From Devosia sp. Root413D1 (GTDB lineage: Bacteria > Pseudomonadota > Alphaproteobacteria > Rhizobiales > Devosiaceae): a stretch of 64,000 nt of DNA. Below the pieces are notes generated by a model. That model saw nothing but the letters and a program-made list of their open reading frames with translations, was not told the DNA's origin and did no database searches. This document shows positions 40,460 through 49,667 of the stretch, piece by piece. Location: assembly GCF_001425235.1 (NCBI RefSeq), contig NZ_LMEA01000010.1, forward strand, positions 130,275 to 194,274, read 5' to 3'. Position 1 is the stretch's first letter, and the number at the start of each line of letters is the position of its first letter. The position numbers were made by a program, and so were the translations under genes.

Positions 40460-41932
40460 ATGCCGATCACCGATGCGCTCAACACCCGCCTCAAGGATCC
40501 CTCGCTGCTGCAGGCCGCCGCCTTTATCGGCGGGCGCTGGCTCGAGACGGCAGAAAACGGCACAACTTTCGAAGTGACTAACCCCTCGACCGGCGCGGTG
40601 CTGGCGGTGCTGCCGAACTGCGGCGTGGCGGAAGCCAAGCTCGCGATTACCGCAGCCGAGACGGCGCAGCAGGCCTGGGCGAAGCAGACCGGCAAGGCGC
40701 GCGCCGCCGTGCTGCGCAAGCTGCATGAGTTGATGGTCGAGAACGCCGACGATCTGGCGGCGATCATGACCGCCGAGCAGGGTAAGCCGGTGCCCGAGGC
40801 CAAGGGCGAGGTGCTCTATGGCGCCGCCTATGTCGAGTGGTTTGGCGAGGAAGCCAAGCGGGTCTATGGCGACACCATTCCCGGGCACCAGGAAGACAAG
40901 CGGATCATCGTGATCAAGCAGCCGGTGGGGGTGGTCGCGACGATCACGCCGTGGAACTTCCCCAACGCCATGCTTGCCCGCAAGGTGGCTCCCGCATTGG
41001 CGGCCGGGTGTGCGGTGGTGTCGAAGCCGGCAGCGGAAACGCCGCTTTCCGCCATCGCCATTGGCGTGTTGGCCGAGCGGGCCGGGCTGCCCGCCGGGCT
41101 GTTCAACCTGTTGCCGTCGACCCATTCGTCGGATCTGGGCAAGGAGTTCTGCTCGAACGAGGTGGTCAGGAAGCTGAGTTTTACTGGCTCGACCGAGGTC
41201 GGCCGCATCCTGGTGCGGCAAGGAGCCGACCAGATCAAGCGGCTGAGCCTCGAGCTCGGCGGCAATGCGCCGTTCATCGTGTTCGATGATGCTGATCTGG
41301 ATGCGGCGGTCGAGGGCGCGATGATCTCGAAGTACCGCAATAACGGGCAGACCTGCGTCTGCGCCAACCGCATCTATGTGCAGGCCGGCGTCTACGATGC
41401 GTTCGCCGAAAAGCTCACCGCGGCAGTGGAAAAGCTGAGGGTGGGCGACGGATTTGGCGAGGGGATCACCACCGGACCGCTGATCGACGAGAAGGCAGTG
41501 GAGAAGGTGGAGCGGCACCTCACCGATGCGCTGCGCAAGGGCGGCCGGCTGCTGGTTGGTGGCAAGCGCAAGGAGGGGTTGTTCTTCGAGCCGACCATCG
41601 TCGCCGACGCGACCGCCGACATGATGCTGGCACGCGAAGAGACGTTCGGGCCTCTGGCGCCGCTGTTCCGCTTCGAGACGGTGGACGAGGTGATCCGGCT
41701 CGCCAACGCTACCGAGTTCGGGCTCGCGTCATACTTCTATGCGCGCGACCTGGGCCGGGTGTTCGAGGTGGCCGAGGCGCTCGATTACGGCATGGTCGGG
41801 ATCAATACCGGGCTGATCTCCACCGAGGTGGCGCCGTTCGGCGGCGTGAAGCAATCGGGGCATGGGCGCGAGGGGTCGAAGTACGGGATCGAGGATTATC
41901 TCGACATCAAGTATCTTTGCCTGAGTGTTTGA
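40460..41932 (+). CDS. gabD: Succinate-semialdehyde dehydrogenase (GabD type, aldehyde dehydrogenase family)
   Basis: Oxidises an aldehyde to the carboxylate; succinate semialdehyde by best match, though a sugar-derived aldehyde is possible. 490 residues. Motifs: ITPWNFPNAMLARKVAPALAAGC, FTGSTEVGR, LELGGNAPFIVFDDADLD (catalytic Glu region), NNGQTCVCANR (catalytic Cys) and EETFGPLAPLF, each cited in part. The C-terminal GGVKQSGHGREGSKYGIEDYLD is typical of GabD. ATG 40460 with AAGGAG; the longer frame to 40346 has no such signal. Confidence 0.92.
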   Translation: MPITDALNTRLKDPSLLQAAAFIGGRWLETAENGTTFEVTNPSTGAVLAVLPNCGVAEAKLAITAAETAQQAWAKQTGKARAAVLRKLHELMVENADDLAAIMTAEQGKPVPEAKGEVLYGAAYVEWFGEEAKRVYGDTIPGHQEDKRIIVIKQPVGVVATITPWNFPNAMLARKVAPALAAGCAVVSKPAAETPLSAIAIGVLAERAGLPAGLFNLLPSTHSSDLGKEFCSNEVVRKLSFTGSTEVGRILVRQGADQIKRLSLELGGNAPFIVFDDADLDAAVEGAMISKYRNNGQTCVCANRIYVQAGVYDAFAEKLTAAVEKLRVGDGFGEGITTGPLIDEKAVEKVERHLTDALRKGGRLLVGGKRKEGLFFEPTIVADATADMMLAREETFGPLAPLFRFETVDEVIRLANATEFGLASYFYARDLGRVFEVAEALDYGMVGINTGLISTEVAPFGGVKQSGHGREGSKYGIEDYLDIKYLCLSV

Positions 41933-41943
41933 GGCGGTGCATT

Positions 41944-42113
41944 GGCCCCACCCCACCCAGTTTCGCTAGGCAGCAAGCTGCCAAGCTCCACTACCCTCCC
42001 CATCAAGGGGAGGGAGACCCGACTGCAGGCTTCGGGCTCTGTCGTCTCCCTCCCCCTTGTGGGGAGGGTAGCGCAGCTAGGCGGAGCCTTAGCGGAGCTG
42101 GGTGGGGGTGGCC
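41944..42113. repeat. GC-rich inverted repeat, CCCCACCC/CTCCCTCCCC family, copy 4
   Basis: Longer than the other copies. Outer arms GGCCCCACCCC and GGGTGGGGGTGGCC, inner arms CCCTCCCCATCAAGGGGAG and CTCCCCCTTGTGGGGAGGG. It lies between gabD and the convergent GNAT gene. Confidence 0.75.
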
Positions 42114-42132
42114 ACCCGCACGGGGCCAGAGG

Positions 42133-42546
42133 CTAAAGCCTGATCAACCCCGCCGCGGTCGGCCTGAACCCGCACGCCTTGTAGAACCCATCCAGCTTCT
42201 CCTCATAATCGACATGCAGCCAATGCGCGCCGCGCTCGCGGGCGGCGTCGGCCACCTGCCGCACCAGCTCCTTGGCAATGCCGCGGCGCTGGAAAGCGGG
42301 GTCCACAGTCGTATCGAGCAGGAAAGCGTGGACGCCGCCGTCCCAGGCGACATTGACGTAGCCGACCATGCGGGTACCGGCATAAGCGCAGGCGTGGGTG
42401 AGGCTGCGGGTAAGGATGAAGGCGAGGTCGCCGCTCCAGTCACCACCCCAGGCGGCGCGCCACAGCGGGGCCAGTTCTTCCTCGCTCGGGAACGGATCGA
42501 GCCGGTAGGCGATCTCGATGCCAGTGTTGTCTTTAGTTTCCTGCAT
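42133..42546 (-). CDS. GNAT-family N-acetyltransferase coupled to cueR
   Basis: 137 residues; single GNAT domain. Strand motifs: ACAYAGTRMVGYVNVAWDGGVHAFLLDTTVDPAF, followed by the acetyl-CoA loop QRRGIAKELVRQ and a C-terminal WLHVDYEEKLDGFYKACGF (each cited in part). Substrate unknown. ATG 42546 has GGAAC upstream; it overlaps the 3' end of cueR (stop 42533) by 14 bp on the same strand and is likely co-transcribed from the cueR promoter, so copper may influence it. Confidence 0.85.
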   Translation of the reverse strand: MQETKDNTGIEIAYRLDPFPSEEELAPLWRAAWGGDWSGDLAFILTRSLTHACAYAGTRMVGYVNVAWDGGVHAFLLDTTVDPAFQRRGIAKELVRQVADAARERGAHWLHVDYEEKLDGFYKACGFRPTAAGLIRL

Positions 42547-42940
42547 GCAGTTCCGTTCCGGCGAGGCCTTCGATGATCGGGCAATCGGGACGGTGATCGC
42601 CATCGCAGGCATCGGCGAGGGTGGCGAGGGTGTGGCGCATCTCGCCGAGCAGCCGGATCTTCTGGTCGAGTTCGGCGATGTGGCTCTGGGTCAGCGCCTT
42701 GACGTCGGCGCTCGAGCGCTGCGTATCGCCCCAGAGGCGCAGCAGATCGCGGATTTCGTCCATCGAGAAGCCGAGGTCGCGGGCGCGGCGGATGAAACCG
42801 AGACGGTGGATGTCATGATGGCCGTAATCGCGATAATTGCTGTCGCGCCGGTCGGCATTGGGAATGAGGCCGATGGATTCGTAGTGACGGATCATCTTGG
42901 CCGATACGCCGGTGAGCCGGGAGGCCTCGCCGATCTGCAT
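42533..42940 (-). CDS. cueR: Copper-responsive MerR-family activator
   Basis: Senses Cu(I) (also Ag/Au) and activates copper efflux. 135 residues, full length. An N-terminal winged helix MQIGEASRLTGVSAKMIRHYESIGLI (about 1-26, cited in part), a dimer helix, and a C-terminal metal loop with two cysteines, CDGDHRPDCPII (C-x7-C, about 112-120), as in CueR. ATG 42940. It is divergent from copA, with a MerR-type operator in between. Confidence 0.93.
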   Translation of the reverse strand: MQIGEASRLTGVSAKMIRHYESIGLIPNADRRDSNYRDYGHHDIHRLGFIRRARDLGFSMDEIRDLLRLWGDTQRSSADVKALTQSHIAELDQKIRLLGEMRHTLATLADACDGDHRPDCPIIEGLAGTELHAGN

Positions 42941-42965
42941 GGGAACACCTATCTGAACAATGTGC

Positions 42966-42989
42966 TTGACCTTACCATGATGGGAAGGT
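42966..42989 (+). promoter_or_regulatory. CueR-type operator and -35 region of copA
   Basis: TTGACC (42966-42971) overlaps the inverted repeat ACCTT-N11-AAGGT (42969-42989). MerR-type activators bind exactly such a site between -35 and -10 elements with a 19-20 bp spacer. The -10 that follows is poor (CAGAAC), as usual for CueR promoters. Confidence 0.75.
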
Positions 42990-43070
42990 GCAGAACAGGG
43001 CCCAGTACGATTTCGTTTGTCGCGTCTCCGCCGGGCTCAGCCGCCGGGAGACGTTCTACAGGAGCCGAGC

Positions 43071-45650
43071 ATGGATCACGCTGAACACAAGCATTCGCAC
43101 GGGTCAGGGGGCGCGGTCAGTCGCGACCCGGTCTGCGGCATGACCGTCGATATGGCCAAGACACCGCACCGCACCATGCATGAGGGCCGCGAGATCGGCT
43201 TCTGCAGCGGCGGCTGCAAGGCCAAGTTCGAGGCGGAGCCGGCAAAGTACCTGACGGCGACCGACCCGGTCTGCGGCATGCAGGTGGATCGGACGACCGC
43301 CAAACACATGCTGAAGCACGAGGGGACGCGCTACTATTTCTGCAGCGCCGGGTGCCTCAGCAAGTTCGAAGCCGAGCCGCAGAAATACCTTAACGCTCAG
43401 AAGGACGACGCCTGCGGCTGCGGGGATGGGCATGATCACGGCGCCGCCGCGAAGGGTGGACACGATCATGCGGGCCACGACCACAGCCATCACGGCCACT
43501 CGCACGGTGCGCCGCCGGTCGATCCGTCGACCGTTGCGGCAGGGTCCAAGTGGACCTGCCCGATGCATCCGGAGATCGTCAAGGACGGCCCGGGCGATTG
43601 CCCGATCTGCGGCATGGCGCTCGAGCTGATGGTGGCCTCGCTCGATGACGGCCCGAACCCCGAACTCGTCGATTTCACCCGCCGGCTGTTGGTGAGCGCC
43701 GGGCTGTCGATCCCGATCCTCATCATCTCGATGGGCGGCATGGTCGGCCTGCCGGTGCGCGAGTGGATCGGCGAGCCGCTGGCCACCTGGATCGAAATGG
43801 CATTGGCCACGCCGGTGGTGCTGTGGGCGGCCTGGCCGTTCTTCCGGCGCTTCTGGAACTCGCTCAAGAACCGCTCGCCCAATATGTGGACGTTGATCGG
43901 GCTCGGAGTGGGCGCGGCCTACCTGTTCTCGGTGGTGGCGGTGCTGTTCCCGCAGCTGTTCCCGATGAGCATGACGCATATGAACGGCGTGCCGCCGGTG
44001 TATTTCGAAGCGGCGGCGGTGATCGTCGCGCTGGTGTTCGTCGGCCAGGTGCTGGAGCTGCGCGCCCGCGACGCCACCGGCAAGGCGATCCGGGCATTGC
44101 TCAACCTCGCGCCGAAGACGGCGCGCAAGGTGTGGCAGGGCAGGGATATCGAAGTGCCGATCGAAGAGGTGCGGGCCGGTGACTGGTTGCGGGTGCGGCC
44201 GGGCGAGGCGGTGCCGGTCGATGGCGAGGTGCTCGAAGGGCAGTCGTTCGTCGATGAATCGATGCTGACCGGCGAGCCGGTGCCGGTGGAAAAGCTGAAG
44301 GGCGAGCCGGTAACCGGTGGCACGCTGAATGGCGAGGGCAGCTTCGTCATGCAGGCGCTGCGGGTCGGTTCGGAAACCCGGCTCAGCCAGATCGTCGAGC
44401 TGGTGGGCAAGGCGCAGCGCAGCCGCGCTCCGATTCAGGCGCTGGCCGACAAGGTGGCGAACTGGTTCGTGCCCCTGGTGGTGGTGATCGCTATTGCCGC
44501 GTTCGCGGCGTGGATGATCTGGGGCCCTGGCCTCGCCGAGGCGATCGTCGCGGCGATCTCGGTGCTGATCATCGCCTGTCCCTGTGCGCTCGGCCTTGCG
44601 ACGCCGATCTCGATCATGGTGGCGACCGGGCGCGGCGCGCATGCCGGCATCTTGGTGAAGGACGCCAAGGCACTCGAGGGCTTTGCCCGGGTCGATACGC
44701 TGATCGTCGACAAGACCGGCACGCTCACCGAGGGGAAGCCGACGCTCGACCAGGTGATCCCGGTGAAGGGCGTCGACGAAGGTTTTGTGCTCGCCGTCGC
44801 GGCAGCGCTCGAGAAGCACTCGGAGCACCCGATCGGCACGGCCGTGGTCAAGGGCGCCGAGGTGCGCGGGGCGCGGGTCTACGAGGCCGAAGGCTTCACC
44901 TCGCTCACCGGGCGCGGCATCAAGGGAATGGTCGGCGGCAAGCCGGCGCTGCTCGGCAACCTCAAGCTGTTCAAGGAGCAGAATATCGCCGTCGACGACA
45001 AGCTGGCCGGGCTGCTCGAGCAGCAGGCGGGCTCGGGCAAGACGGCGATCCTCGTCGCCCATGATGGGGCAGCGATCGGCGTGGTGACCGTGTCGGACCC
45101 GATCAAAGCGGGGGCAAAGGAAGCGATCGCGGCGCTGCGGGCCGATGGCGTGGCGGTGGTGATGGCGACGGGCGATGCCAGGGGCACAGCCGAAGCGGTC
45201 GGGCGCGAGCTCGGCCTCAGCGAGGTACAGGCGGGCATGGCGCCCGAGGACAAGCACACGCTGATCGAGCAACTGAAGGCCAAGGGCAAGTCGGTGGCGT
45301 TCGCCGGCGACGGCGTCAACGATGCGCCGGCGCTGGCGGCAGCCGATGTCGGCGTGGCAATGGGCACCGGGGCGGATGTGGCGATCGAAAGCGCCGGTAT
45401 CACGCTCTTGAAGGGCGAGCTCAACGGCATCGTCAAGGCGCGCAAGCTTTCCAAGGCGACGCTCAGCAATATCAAGCTGAACCTGCTGTTCGCCTTCGGC
45501 TACAACGCGCTGGGCATTCCAGTGGCGGCGGGCGTGCTCTACCCGCTGACCGGCTGGCTGCTCTCGCCGATGCTGGCTGCGGCGGCTATGGCGCTGAGTT
45601 CGGTGAGCGTCATCGCCAACGCGCTGCGGCTGAACTCGGTGAAGCTGTAG
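43071..45650 (+). CDS. copA: Heavy-metal (copper/silver) P1B-type ATPase with YHS and His-rich N terminus
   Basis: Exports Cu(I) from the cytoplasm. 859 residues. Instead of the usual N-terminal HMA domains it has two YHS modules (DPVCGM at about 19 and 65, each with a FCSxGCxxKFE end), a His-rich stretch around 125-155 ([16 protein letters not shown]), then a C-x-M-H-P-type module ([18 protein letters not shown]). The P-type core has [10 protein letters not shown] (C503-C505), [11 protein letters not shown] (phosphorylated Asp at about 547), SEHPIG and [10 protein letters not shown] (about 746). ATG 43071 with GGAG before it. Divergent from cueR. Confidence 0.95.
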   Translation: MDHAEHKHSHGSGGAVSRDPVCGMTVDMAKTPHRTMHEGREIGFCSGGCKAKFEAEPAKYLTATDPVCGMQVDRTTAKHMLKHEGTRYYFCSAGCLSKFEAEPQKYLNAQKDDACGCGDGHDHGAAAKGGHDHAGHDHSHHGHSHGAPPVDPSTVAAGSKWTCPMHPEIVKDGPGDCPICGMALELMVASLDDGPNPELVDFTRRLLVSAGLSIPILIISMGGMVGLPVREWIGEPLATWIEMALATPVVLWAAWPFFRRFWNSLKNRSPNMWTLIGLGVGAAYLFSVVAVLFPQLFPMSMTHMNGVPPVYFEAAAVIVALVFVGQVLELRARDATGKAIRALLNLAPKTARKVWQGRDIEVPIEEVRAGDWLRVRPGEAVPVDGEVLEGQSFVDESMLTGEPVPVEKLKGEPVTGGTLNGEGSFVMQALRVGSETRLSQIVELVGKAQRSRAPIQALADKVANWFVPLVVVIAIAAFAAWMIWGPGLAEAIVAAISVLIIACPCALGLATPISIMVATGRGAHAGILVKDAKALEGFARVDTLIVDKTGTLTEGKPTLDQVIPVKGVDEGFVLAVAAALEKHSEHPIGTAVVKGAEVRGARVYEAEGFTSLTGRGIKGMVGGKPALLGNLKLFKEQNIAVDDKLAGLLEQQAGSGKTAILVAHDGAAIGVVTVSDPIKAGAKEAIAALRADGVAVVMATGDARGTAEAVGRELGLSEVQAGMAPEDKHTLIEQLKAKGKSVAFAGDGVNDAPALAAADVGVAMGTGADVAIESAGITLLKGELNGIVKARKLSKATLSNIKLNLLFAFGYNALGIPVAAGVLYPLTGWLLSPMLAAAAMALSSVSVIANALRLNSVKL

Positions 45651-45737
45651 GCCACGGACGGCAGGTGGCGTCTGCTCTTGCCGGGACAGGACACGCACGC
45701 GGAGACGCTGAAAGCCGTCTCCGCGTGGTCGCCCAGA

Positions 45738-46577
45738 TCACGCCGACAGCCTGCCTGAGCCTTGGCGGCGACCCGACGGCCCACGCGAACCGCTCTCATG
45801 GGCAATGCTGCTGAGGTACTTGGCCGGGGGTTTGCCGAGCGCCTTCTTGAACATGGCGATGAAGGATGCGACCGACGCGTAGCCGAGATCAGCCGAGACC
45901 TGCTGAACCGTCGCGCCATCGGACAATTCGCGTATCGCGACAATCAGATGCAGCTGCTGCCGCCAGCGACCGAAGGTCAATCCTGTCTCCTGAACCACCA
46001 GGCGGCTGAGACTGCTCTCGCTCATCGCCACGCGCCCAGCCCAGACGCCCAACGTCGCGCGGTCGGCGGGATTGGCTGCAAGTGCGTTCACTATGGAGGC
46101 CAGACGTGGCTCTGCGGACACCGGCAGATGCAGCTGTTGCACGGGCATCAGCGGCAATTGGGCCAGGAGGACCTTGATCAGCAGATCATCGGCTTCGTTC
46201 GCGCTCTCGCGGTCGGCAAGTTCAATGATCAGTTCGCGCAGCAGTGGCGAAATCGAGAGGGTGCAGCATTGGTCTGGGAGATCGACCGCACCGGGCTCCA
46301 GGTACACGAAGAAGAGCTTCGCATTGGCGGTTGCTATGTTGCTGTGTGGAAGACTGCCGGGAATCCATACCGCGCAATGTGGTGGCACCATCCAGAGGCC
46401 ACTCGGAACGCGGCACGTGACCCCACCCGCGAGCGCGAAGACCAACTGCCCCTTGCGGTGCTGATGCTCGGGTACTTCCGTTCTCGCCTCGCCGACGTCG
46501 ATCCGCACCGACACTGCCGGGGCGGAGATCCGGTCTACGTCCAGGTCCGTCCACGGATATTGAAGCGCCTGCCGCAT
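45738..46577 (-). CDS. AraC-family regulator with cupin-type sensor domain
   Basis: 279 residues. N-terminal cupin-like sensor (VSVRIDVGEARTEVPEHQHRKGQLVFALAGGVTCRV, cited in part), C-terminal double HTH with WAGRVAMSESSLSRLVVQETGLTFGRWRQQLHLIVAIREL and VQQVSADLGYASVASFIAMFKKALGKPPAKYL (cited in parts; the family F-x-x-x-F-K-x-x-x-G-x-x-P). Divergent from the alpha/beta hydrolase gene at 46704, which it probably regulates. ATG 46577. The C-terminal tail RGPSGRRQGSGRLSA is likely disordered. Confidence 0.87.
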   Translation of the reverse strand: MRQALQYPWTDLDVDRISAPAVSVRIDVGEARTEVPEHQHRKGQLVFALAGGVTCRVPSGLWMVPPHCAVWIPGSLPHSNIATANAKLFFVYLEPGAVDLPDQCCTLSISPLLRELIIELADRESANEADDLLIKVLLAQLPLMPVQQLHLPVSAEPRLASIVNALAANPADRATLGVWAGRVAMSESSLSRLVVQETGLTFGRWRQQLHLIVAIRELSDGATVQQVSADLGYASVASFIAMFKKALGKPPAKYLSSIAHESGSRGPSGRRQGSGRLSA

Positions 46578-46620
46578 GTTTGACCGTCACGCATTTGACC
46601 GTTTTCAATAATGAATTGCC

Positions 46621-46648
46621 ATTATATCGAAATTCATGTGCCGTGAAA
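46621..46648 (-). promoter_or_regulatory. Putative sigma-70 promoter of the AraC-family gene
   Basis: On the minus strand, TATAAT (46626-46621) is preceded 16 bp upstream by TTTCAC (46648-46643). The -10 is perfect. It lies in the divergent region with the hydrolase gene. Confidence 0.4.
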
Positions 46649-46703
46649 GGCGCTACACGTTTGGCGGCGCGCCACAGCGGGCTGGTCGATCAAGAGGTAA
46701 CTC

Positions 46704-47378
46704 ATGGCAAACGTGGTCATTGTGCCGGGTGGCTGGCATGGCGGGTGCGAACTTTCGCCATTCGCACGCAGGTTGCGCGCCCTCGGACATGACGTCTTCA
46801 CGCCAACCCTCACGGGACTGGGCGACAGATCGCACCTGGCGGTCATGCGGCCAAACCTGGACACGCACATTGAGGACGTGACGAACGTCGTTGAATTCGA
46901 GGACCTCTCGAATGTGGTTCTCTGCGCCCACAGTTACGGCGGGATGGTGATCACAGGTGTGGCGGATCGACTGGCCGAGCGCATATCGGCGCTCGTCTAT
47001 ATCGATGCGCTGGTGCCGGAGGACGGTGACTCCTGGTGGCGGCTGATGAACGACTATTTCCGAACCATCGCCATCGAAGGAGCCGACGGCGACGGCTTCG
47101 GCGTTAGTCCGCCAGCGGGCATGGACGTCCGCTGCCGGCCACACCCTTTGGCGTCGTTTCTCCAGACCATCCATCTGACCGGGCGGTGGAAGGAGGTTCG
47201 TGAAAAGCTCTTCGTCTATGCGACCGGCTGGAGCGACAGCCCATTCCCGCCGACCGTCGCTCGCCTGAGGAGACTGCCGGACTGGCGGATCGAGGAGTTG
47301 CCAGTTCGGCACAACGTCATCGCCGCGGCCCCAGAGCAGTTCCTGGCCATCCTGACGACGCTCAACGCGATGCAGTGA
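46704..47378 (+). CDS. Alpha/beta hydrolase divergent from the AraC-family gene
   Basis: 224 residues. VVIVPGGWHGG (oxyanion loop with H-G-G), LTGLGDRSHLAV, CAHSYGGMVITGVADRLAERISALVYIDAL (nucleophile elbow H-S-Y-G-G, Ser about 76), and LPVRHNVIAAAPEQFLAIL with the catalytic His. The family includes esterases and amidohydrolases; the substrate is unknown. ATG 46704 with AAGAGG. Regulated, presumably, by the AraC-type protein encoded on the other strand. Confidence 0.85.
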   Translation: MANVVIVPGGWHGGCELSPFARRLRALGHDVFTPTLTGLGDRSHLAVMRPNLDTHIEDVTNVVEFEDLSNVVLCAHSYGGMVITGVADRLAERISALVYIDALVPEDGDSWWRLMNDYFRTIAIEGADGDGFGVSPPAGMDVRCRPHPLASFLQTIHLTGRWKEVREKLFVYATGWSDSPFPPTVARLRRLPDWRIEELPVRHNVIAAAPEQFLAILTTLNAMQ

Positions 47379-47412
47379 TTACGGCGCCCGCCGACCGGTT
47401 GCGTCTCCCAAC

Positions 47413-47979
47413 TCACATCGGAGCGGAAACCGTCACGCTCGGATCGTACCGGTAGGTGGCCCGGGTGGCGGTGGTCTTGCCGGCGGCGGTCGAGGTGCCG
47501 AGAATCAGCAGCGGCAGTTTGGTGGCCGGGTCAGCATAAAGCGTCGATGAACTTTCGACGCCGGCCATGGCGAAGTCGTACTTGAAGGCGAGGTAGTCCT
47601 TGCCCTCGAAATTCTGGGTGCCGAGGCATTCGGCGCCTGCCACCTGGTCGATCATGCCGGCGGCGCCGCTGATGCCGGCCGTCATCTGGGCGGCCATGCT
47701 GTCGGGCATTGCTGTCCAGGCGCCGCCCATCTGCATCCAGGCCTTGCCGTCATGCACGGTCATTTCCTGCGTCGCGCCGCCGATATGGGTGGTGGCGTGG
47801 ATCGACGCCGGCGGTACGACTTCGGCAGTCATGGTCATATCGTCTGAAACGAGTTCCATCACGTAGGGGCCGCCGGTGAGCGAGCCGGTGAGCACCGATT
47901 TCAGGTCGGCGAGGCAGTCGGCCTGGGCGGGAGCGGCGAAGGCGATGGCGGATAATGCGACAAGGGTGGCAATGCGCAT
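47413..47979 (-). CDS. Secreted protein of unknown function
   Basis: 188 residues. A signal peptide ends about residue 20 (LVALSAIAFAAPAQA then DCLADL). The mature part is beta-rich, with alternating strands such as GGPYVMELVSDDMTMTAEVVPP, KDYLAFKYDFAMAG and SSTLYADPATKLPLLILGTS (cited in part), similar in flavour to LolA/LppX-like lipid or small-molecule binders. Two Cys are present (DCLADL, AECLGT), which may pair. No family recognised. ATG 47979; its flanks hold a repeat element. Confidence 0.6.
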   Translation of the reverse strand: MRIATLVALSAIAFAAPAQADCLADLKSVLTGSLTGGPYVMELVSDDMTMTAEVVPPASIHATTHIGGATQEMTVHDGKAWMQMGGAWTAMPDSMAAQMTAGISGAAGMIDQVAGAECLGTQNFEGKDYLAFKYDFAMAGVESSSTLYADPATKLPLLILGTSTAAGKTTATRATYRYDPSVTVSAPM

Positions 47980-48059
47980 GGGAGTCTCTCCGTTGAAGGC
48001 GGCGAACGTGCGCGGCCGAGGATGAAGCGGTGATGAACGCCGCGGAGCTGGTGCGAGCT

Positions 48060-48190
48060 GACCCCCACCCCTGTCCCCTCCCCCCTGGGGACGCGGTAGC
48101 GCCCCGGAATGGGGAGGGAGACCAAAACACTGGCGCTGATGAGAGCGTCTCCCTCCCCTTGTTTAGGGGGAGGGGACAGGGGTGGGGGTC
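48060..48190. repeat. GC-rich inverted repeat, CCCCACCC/CTCCCTCCCC family, copy 5
   Basis: Same arms as the copy at 39285-39415: GACCCCCACCCCTGTCCCCT at the left and GGACAGGGGTGGGGGTC at the right. Lies between the secreted-protein gene and the lactate dehydrogenase gene. Confidence 0.9.
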
Positions 48191-48250
48191 AGCCCGCGCC
48201 GGATTTGCGTTGGTTCAACGCCTGGTTCCGAATGAACGTCCAACGTCGCA

Positions 48251-48280
48251 TTGACCACTGACATGTCAGAGAACTAGAAA
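48251..48280 (+). promoter_or_regulatory. Promoter and operator of the L-lactate dehydrogenase gene
   Basis: TTGACC (48251-48256) with TAGAAA (48275-48280) 18 bp later; the perfect palindrome CTGACATGTCAG (48258-48269) fills the spacer. This arrangement suits repression by an LldR-like (GntR) regulator; the regulator is not in the window. Confidence 0.55.
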
Positions 48281-48305
48281 GCGCCAAGGTTTCTCCGGGG
48301 CGCAC

Positions 48306-49478
48306 ATGGCCAATCTCGACAAGTATCTCACCATCGAAGACCTGATGAAGGCCGCGAAGCGCCGCGTGCCCAAGATGTTTTTCGACTATGCGGACTCGGG
48401 GTCGTGGACCGAGAGCACCTATCGCGACAACACCACCGACTTCGAAAAGATCAAGCTCAGGCAGCGCGTGGCGGTCAATCTCGAGAACCGCAACCTCGCG
48501 ACGACGATGATGGGCCAGCCGGTGTCGATGCCGGTGGCGATCGCCCCGGTGGGGTCGACCGGCATGCAGTCGGCCGACGGCGAGATCAAGGCGGCGCGGG
48601 CGGCGGAGAAGTTCGGCATCCCGTTCACCCTCTCGACCATGGCGATCTGCTCGATCGAGGACGTCGCCGAAAACACCACGAAGCCGTTCTGGTTCCAGCT
48701 CTACGTGATGCGCGACAAGCCGTTCATCGAGCGGCTGATCGACCGCGCCAAGGCGGCCAAGTGCCCGGTGCTGGTGTTGACGATGGACCTGCAGATCCTC
48801 GGGCAACGGCACAAGGATATCCGCAACGGGCTGAAGGCGCCGCCGCCGATCACCCCGAAATTCCTGTTCGAGATTGCCACCAAGCCGGCCTGGGCCCTGG
48901 GCATGCTGGGCACCAAGCGCCGCACCTTCCGCAATATTGCCGGGCACGTCACCGAGGCGGTGGACCTCGCCTCGCTCAGCCAGTGGACGGCGACACAGTT
49001 CGACCTGACGCTGAACTGGAAGGATATCGCCTGGATCAAGAAGCGCTTCGGCGGTCCGGTGATCGTCAAGGGCATCCTCGATGCCGAGGACGCGCGGCTG
49101 GCGGTGGAGAACGGCGCCGACGGCATCATCGTCTCCAACCATGGCGGCCGGCAGCTCGACAGCGCCCCCTCGACCATCCGGGTGCTGCCCGAGATCGTCG
49201 ATGCGGTGGGCAACCGCACCGAAGTGCTGATGGATTCGGGCATTCGCTCGGGCCAGGACGTGCTGAAGGCGCTGGCGCTCGGCGCTAAGGGCACCTTTGT
49301 CGGCCGCGCCATGGCCTTCGGGCTGGGCGCCGGCGGCGAGGCGGGCGTGACCCGGGCGCTGCAGATCATCAACAAGGAGATGGACGTCACCATGGCCCTG
49401 ATGGGTGAGCGCGACGTCAAGAATATCGGGCTCCACAATATCTACTCGAACGACCTGCAGAAGCGGCAGGGCTACTGA
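48306..49478 (+). CDS. lldD: FMN-dependent L-lactate dehydrogenase
   Basis: Oxidises L-lactate to pyruvate, passing electrons to the quinone pool at the membrane. 390 residues. The FMN-dependent alpha-hydroxy acid dehydrogenase barrel is complete: PVAIAPVGSTGMQSADGE, FWFQLYVMRDK, TMDLQILGQRHKDIRNG, GPVIVKGILDAEDARLAVENGADGIIVSNHGGRQLD (active-site His in S-N-H-G-G-R-Q-L-D) and DSGIRSGQDVLKALALGA (each cited in part). Other family members (glycolate or mandelate oxidase) are less likely, given the LldD-like N terminus and length. ATG 48306. Confidence 0.92.
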   Translation: MANLDKYLTIEDLMKAAKRRVPKMFFDYADSGSWTESTYRDNTTDFEKIKLRQRVAVNLENRNLATTMMGQPVSMPVAIAPVGSTGMQSADGEIKAARAAEKFGIPFTLSTMAICSIEDVAENTTKPFWFQLYVMRDKPFIERLIDRAKAAKCPVLVLTMDLQILGQRHKDIRNGLKAPPPITPKFLFEIATKPAWALGMLGTKRRTFRNIAGHVTEAVDLASLSQWTATQFDLTLNWKDIAWIKKRFGGPVIVKGILDAEDARLAVENGADGIIVSNHGGRQLDSAPSTIRVLPEIVDAVGNRTEVLMDSGIRSGQDVLKALALGAKGTFVGRAMAFGLGAGGEAGVTRALQIINKEMDVTMALMGERDVKNIGLHNIYSNDLQKRQGY

Positions 49479-49517
49479 GCTGGCGGGCGGGGGGTTAACC
49501 ACCGGCTCTTCAGTCGT

Positions 49518-49647
49518 CGCCTCCCTCCCCCCGCGGCGCTACGCGTCCGCTAGGGGGGGAGGGATTGAGGGAGGGGGTGGTGCAGTCAGCACCTAGGTTC
49601 CCCTCACCACCCCCACCCCCCGCCCCTCCCCTCAAGGGGGAGGGGAG
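49518..49647. repeat. GC-rich inverted repeat, CCCCACCC/CTCCCTCCCC family, copy 6
   Basis: CGCCTCCCTCCCCCCGCGGC and CCCCTCCCCTCAAGGGGGAG blocks with a GGTGGTGCAGTCAGCACC spacer. It lies between the convergent lldD and GlyRS-like genes. Confidence 0.75.
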
Positions 49648-49667
49648 CAGATGCCCCCTGCGCGTGG

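Larger units (their letters stand above)
47980..48305. other. 326-bp intergenic region with repeat and divergent promoters
   Basis: It holds the GC-rich repeat (48060-48190), the lactate dehydrogenase promoter/operator (48251-48280) and the start of the secreted-protein gene on the other strand. No gene is supported in between. Confidence 0.6.

Noticed and set aside
43104-45698. 864-residue open frame opposite copA
   Set aside because: High GC with strong codon bias in copA leaves the opposite frame stop-free. The translation is Arg/His/Leu-rich and has no recognisable domain.
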